Below are positions 61,785-64,000 of a stretch of 64,000 nucleotides of DNA, in pieces (positions within the stretch are counted from its first letter, which is position 1; each line of letters begins with the position of its first letter). Below the pieces are notes generated by a model that was given only the letters and a program-made list of their open reading frames with translations, made no database searches and was not told where the DNA came from. The stretch is from Rhodanobacter panaciterrae (GTDB lineage Bacteria > Pseudomonadota > Gammaproteobacteria > Xanthomonadales > Rhodanobacteraceae): contig NZ_BMXT01000001.1 of NCBI RefSeq assembly GCF_014651895.1, positions 496,001 through 560,000 on the forward strand, written 5' to 3'. The position numbers and the translations under genes were made by a program.

Positions 61785-64000
61785 ATGAATACAGCCAATC
61801 GCAAGCCCTTGCCGGGTACTTTACTGGATTATTTCGACACGCGTGCGGCGGTGGATGCGCTTCGCCCGGGTGCGTACGCGACGCTGCCGTATTGCTCGCG
61901 CGTGTTTGCGGAGAACCTGGTGCGGCGCTGCGATCCGGCGACGCTGGGCGTGTCGTTGCTGCAATTGATCGAGCGCAAGCGCGATCTGGATTTCCCGTGG
62001 TTCCCGGCGCGCGTGGTCTGCCACGACATCCTCGGCCAGACGGCGCTGGTGGATCTGGCCGGTTTGCGTGATGCGATTGCCGAACAGGGCGGCGATCCGG
62101 CGCTGGTCAATCCGGTGGTGCCGACGCAGTTGATCGTCGATCACTCGCTGGCGGTGGAGGCACCGGGCTTCGACCGCGATGCGTTCGCGAAGAACCGCGC
62201 GATCGAGGATCGCCGCAACGAAGACCGTTTCCACTTCATCAACTGGACCAAGCGGGCGTTCAAGAACGTCGACGTGATTCCGCCGGGCAACGGCATCATG
62301 CATCAGATCAATCTGGAGCGGATGTCGCCGGTAGTGCACGCGGTCGATGGCGTGGCGTACCCGGATACGCTGGTCGGTACCGACAGCCATACGCCGCACG
62401 TCGATGCGCTGGGCGTGATCGCCATCGGCGTCGGCGGGCTGGAAGCCGAGAGCGTGATGCTCGGTCGCGCTTCGTGGATGCGCTTGCCCGACATCGTCGG
62501 TGTGGAGCTGAGCGGCAAGCCGCAGCCGGGCATCACGGCGACCGATATCGTGCTGGCGTTGACCGAGTTCCTGCGCAACGAGAAAGTCGTCGGCGCCTAT
62601 CTAGAGTTCTACGGTGAAGGCGCGACTGCACTGACCCTGGGCGACCGCGCGACCATCTCCAATATGACGCCGGAGTTCGGTGCGACCGCGGCGATGTTCT
62701 ACATCGACCAGCAGACCATCGATTACCTGAAGCTGACCGGCCGCGCGGACGAGCAGGTCAAGCTGGTGGAAACCTATGCCCGCGAAACCGGCTTGTGGGC
62801 CGATGCGCTGACCACCGCCGAATACGAGCGCGTGCTGCACTTCGACCTGTCTGCCGTGGTGCGCACCATGGCCGGGCCGAGCAACCCGCACAAGCGGCTG
62901 CCGACCAGTGCGCTGGCCGAGCGTGGCATCGCCGTCAATCTGGACCAGGTCCGCGCGCAGGAAGCCGAAGGTCTGATGCCTGATGGCGCGGTGATCATCG
63001 CCGCGATCACCAGCTGCACCAATACCAGCAACCCGCGCAACGTGATCGCTGCCGCCTTGCTGGCGCGCAACGCCAACACGCGCGGCCTGACCCGCAAGCC
63101 GTGGGTGAAGACCTCGCTGGCGCCGGGTTCCAAGGCGGTGCAGATGTATCTGGAAGAAGCGAAGCTGCTGCCGGAGCTGGAGCAACTGGGCTTCGGCATC
63201 GTCGGCTTCGCCTGCACCACTTGCAACGGCATGAGCGGCGCGCTGGATCCGAAGATTCAGCAGGAAGTGATCGAGCGCGATCTGTACGCCACTGCCGTGC
63301 TCTCGGGCAACCGCAACTTCGACGGCCGCATCCACCCGTATGCCAAGCAGGCCTTCCTCGCCTCGCCGCCACTGGTCGTCGCCTACGCCATCGCCGGCAC
63401 CATCCGTTTCGATATCGAGAAGGACGTACTGGGCATCGACAAGGAAGGCAACGCGGTGACCCTGAAAGATCTGTGGCCCACGGATGCGGAGATCGACGCC
63501 ATCGTCGCCGCCAGCGTCAAGCCTGAGCAGTTTCGCCAAGTCTACGACCCGATGTTTGCCCGCAGCGGCATCAGTGGCCTCAAGGTCGATCCGCTGTACG
63601 AGTGGCGTGCGCAGAGCACCTATATCCGCCGTCCGCCGTATTGGGAAGGTGCGCTGGCCGGCGTCCGCACGATGACCGGCATGCGCGCACTGGCCGTGCT
63701 GGGCGACAACATCACCACCGATCATCTGTCGCCATCCAACGCCATCCTCGCCCGCAGCGCCGCCGGCGAATACCTCGCGAAAATGGGTTTGCCGGAAGAG
63801 GACTTCAATTCCTACGCCACCCACCGCGGCGACCATCTGACCGCCCAGCGTGCCACTTTCGCGAACCCCAAGCTGTTCAATGAAATGGTGCGCAACGACG
63901 ATGGTACGGTGCGGCAGGGTTCGCTGGCGCGGATCGAGCCGGAAGGCCAGGTCACCCGCATGTGGGAAGCCATCGAAACCTACATGGCGCGCAAGCAGCC
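61785..64000 (+). CDS. acnD: Fe/S-dependent 2-methylisocitrate dehydratase AcnD (aconitase family), 5' part
   Basis: The gene runs off the window after 738 codons. The N-terminus MNTANRKPLPGTLLDYFDTR and RPGAYATLPYCSRVFAENLV fit AcnD, the aconitase-family enzyme that works with PrpF in the 2-methylcitrate cycle of propionate breakdown. Aconitase landmarks are GTDSHTPHVDALGVIAIGVG, the cluster-ligand ITSCTNTSNP near residue 409, FACTTCNGMSG near 475 and LGDNITTDHLSPS near 640. AcnA is the alternative, but the short N-terminus and FPWFPARVVCHDILGQTALVD favour AcnD. No other prp gene is visible on the left. Confidence 0.9.
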   Translation, partial: MNTANRKPLPGTLLDYFDTRAAVDALRPGAYATLPYCSRVFAENLVRRCDPATLGVSLLQLIERKRDLDFPWFPARVVCHDILGQTALVDLAGLRDAIAEQGGDPALVNPVVPTQLIVDHSLAVEAPGFDRDAFAKNRAIEDRRNEDRFHFINWTKRAFKNVDVIPPGNGIMHQINLERMSPVVHAVDGVAYPDTLVGTDSHTPHVDALGVIAIGVGGLEAESVMLGRASWMRLPDIVGVELSGKPQPGITATDIVLALTEFLRNEKVVGAYLEFYGEGATALTLGDRATISNMTPEFGATAAMFYIDQQTIDYLKLTGRADEQVKLVETYARETGLWADALTTAEYERVLHFDLSAVVRTMAGPSNPHKRLPTSALAERGIAVNLDQVRAQEAEGLMPDGAVIIAAITSCTNTSNPRNVIAAALLARNANTRGLTRKPWVKTSLAPGSKAVQMYLEEAKLLPELEQLGFGIVGFACTTCNGMSGALDPKIQQEVIERDLYATAVLSGNRNFDGRIHPYAKQAFLASPPLVVAYAIAGTIRFDIEKDVLGIDKEGNAVTLKDLWPTDAEIDAIVAASVKPEQFRQVYDPMFARSGISGLKVDPLYEWRAQSTYIRRPPYWEGALAGVRTMTGMRALAVLGDNITTDHLSPSNAILARSAAGEYLAKMGLPEEDFNSYATHRGDHLTAQRATFANPKLFNEMVRNDDGTVRQGSLARIEPEGQVTRMWEAIETYMARKQ

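Noticed and set aside
62601-63836. 411-codon minus-strand frame inside acnD
   Set aside because: Antisense to the aconitase coding sequence, whose motifs are intact.
61785-64000. AcnA aconitase
   Set aside because: The short N-terminus and the FPWFPARVVCHDILGQ region fit AcnD better, although the family is shared.

Overview
The window looks like chromosome of a high-GC gammaproteobacterium of the Xanthomonadales, most likely the Rhodanobacteraceae (Rhodanobacter, Dyella, Frateuria type). This is inferred from the high GC content, the gene families present (AcnD, ParC, DUF3228, GumN/TraB, DUF3034) and their proteobacterial gene order; no rRNA or other marker gene is present to fix the genus. 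No tRNA, rRNA, CRISPR array or intact insertion sequence was recognised.

Region 1 (1-8965) is the end of a type VI secretion (T6SS) operon on the plus strand: the 3' part of tssM, tagF fused to a degenerate PP2C-like domain, an intact PP2C phosphatase, a very large membrane Ser/Thr kinase with a C-terminal sulfatase-modifying-factor (SUMF) fold, and a small membrane protein. Region 2 (about 9148-23406) is a two-partner secretion locus: a CRP/Clp-like site, a TpsB outer-membrane transporter, a 3724-residue TpsA adhesin with three kinds of nested tandem repeat, and an unknown exported protein translationally coupled to it. A convergent tssA gene (23447-24487) follows, so the adhesin locus sits inside the T6SS region.

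Region 3 (24753-29964) holds a small unknown protein, an FMN reductase and the lysine/diaminopimelate genes dapD and dapE, with a Spx/ArsC-like reductase and an unknown beta-helix protein between them.

Region 4 (30047-43577, minus strand) combines an eight-gene overlapping membrane-lipid operon (desaturase, FAD oxidoreductase, DUF1365, two cyclopropane-synthase-like methyltransferases, DUF2878, DUF1295, lipocalin) with an ECF sigma factor, RskA-like anti-sigma factor and DNA photolyase. Comparable gene sets elsewhere respond to light or singlet oxygen. Between the two halves lies a lower-GC insert carrying a RloC/PrrC-like ATPase with a Zn hook and a possible anticodon-nuclease triad, plus an HNH nuclease. 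This insert is the best candidate for a defence element.

Region 5 (43795-47810) is a plus-strand run of envelope proteins: a COG4315 repeat protein, a DUF3034 barrel, an exported truncated haemoglobin, a cupredoxin lipoprotein and a Cache-type sensor with no output domain. Region 6 (47835-60809) is mostly minus strand: penicillin acylase family, DUF2233 protein, a split lipoate ligase (lplB-lplA), parC, a TraB/GumN protein, an AT-rich HEPN-like gene, a proline iminopeptidase, and a fluoride-riboswitch-controlled crcB-DUF190-cfa operon. A NUDIX hydrolase lies on the plus strand within it. Region 7 holds a DUF3228 protein and the 5' part of acnD, which runs off the window.
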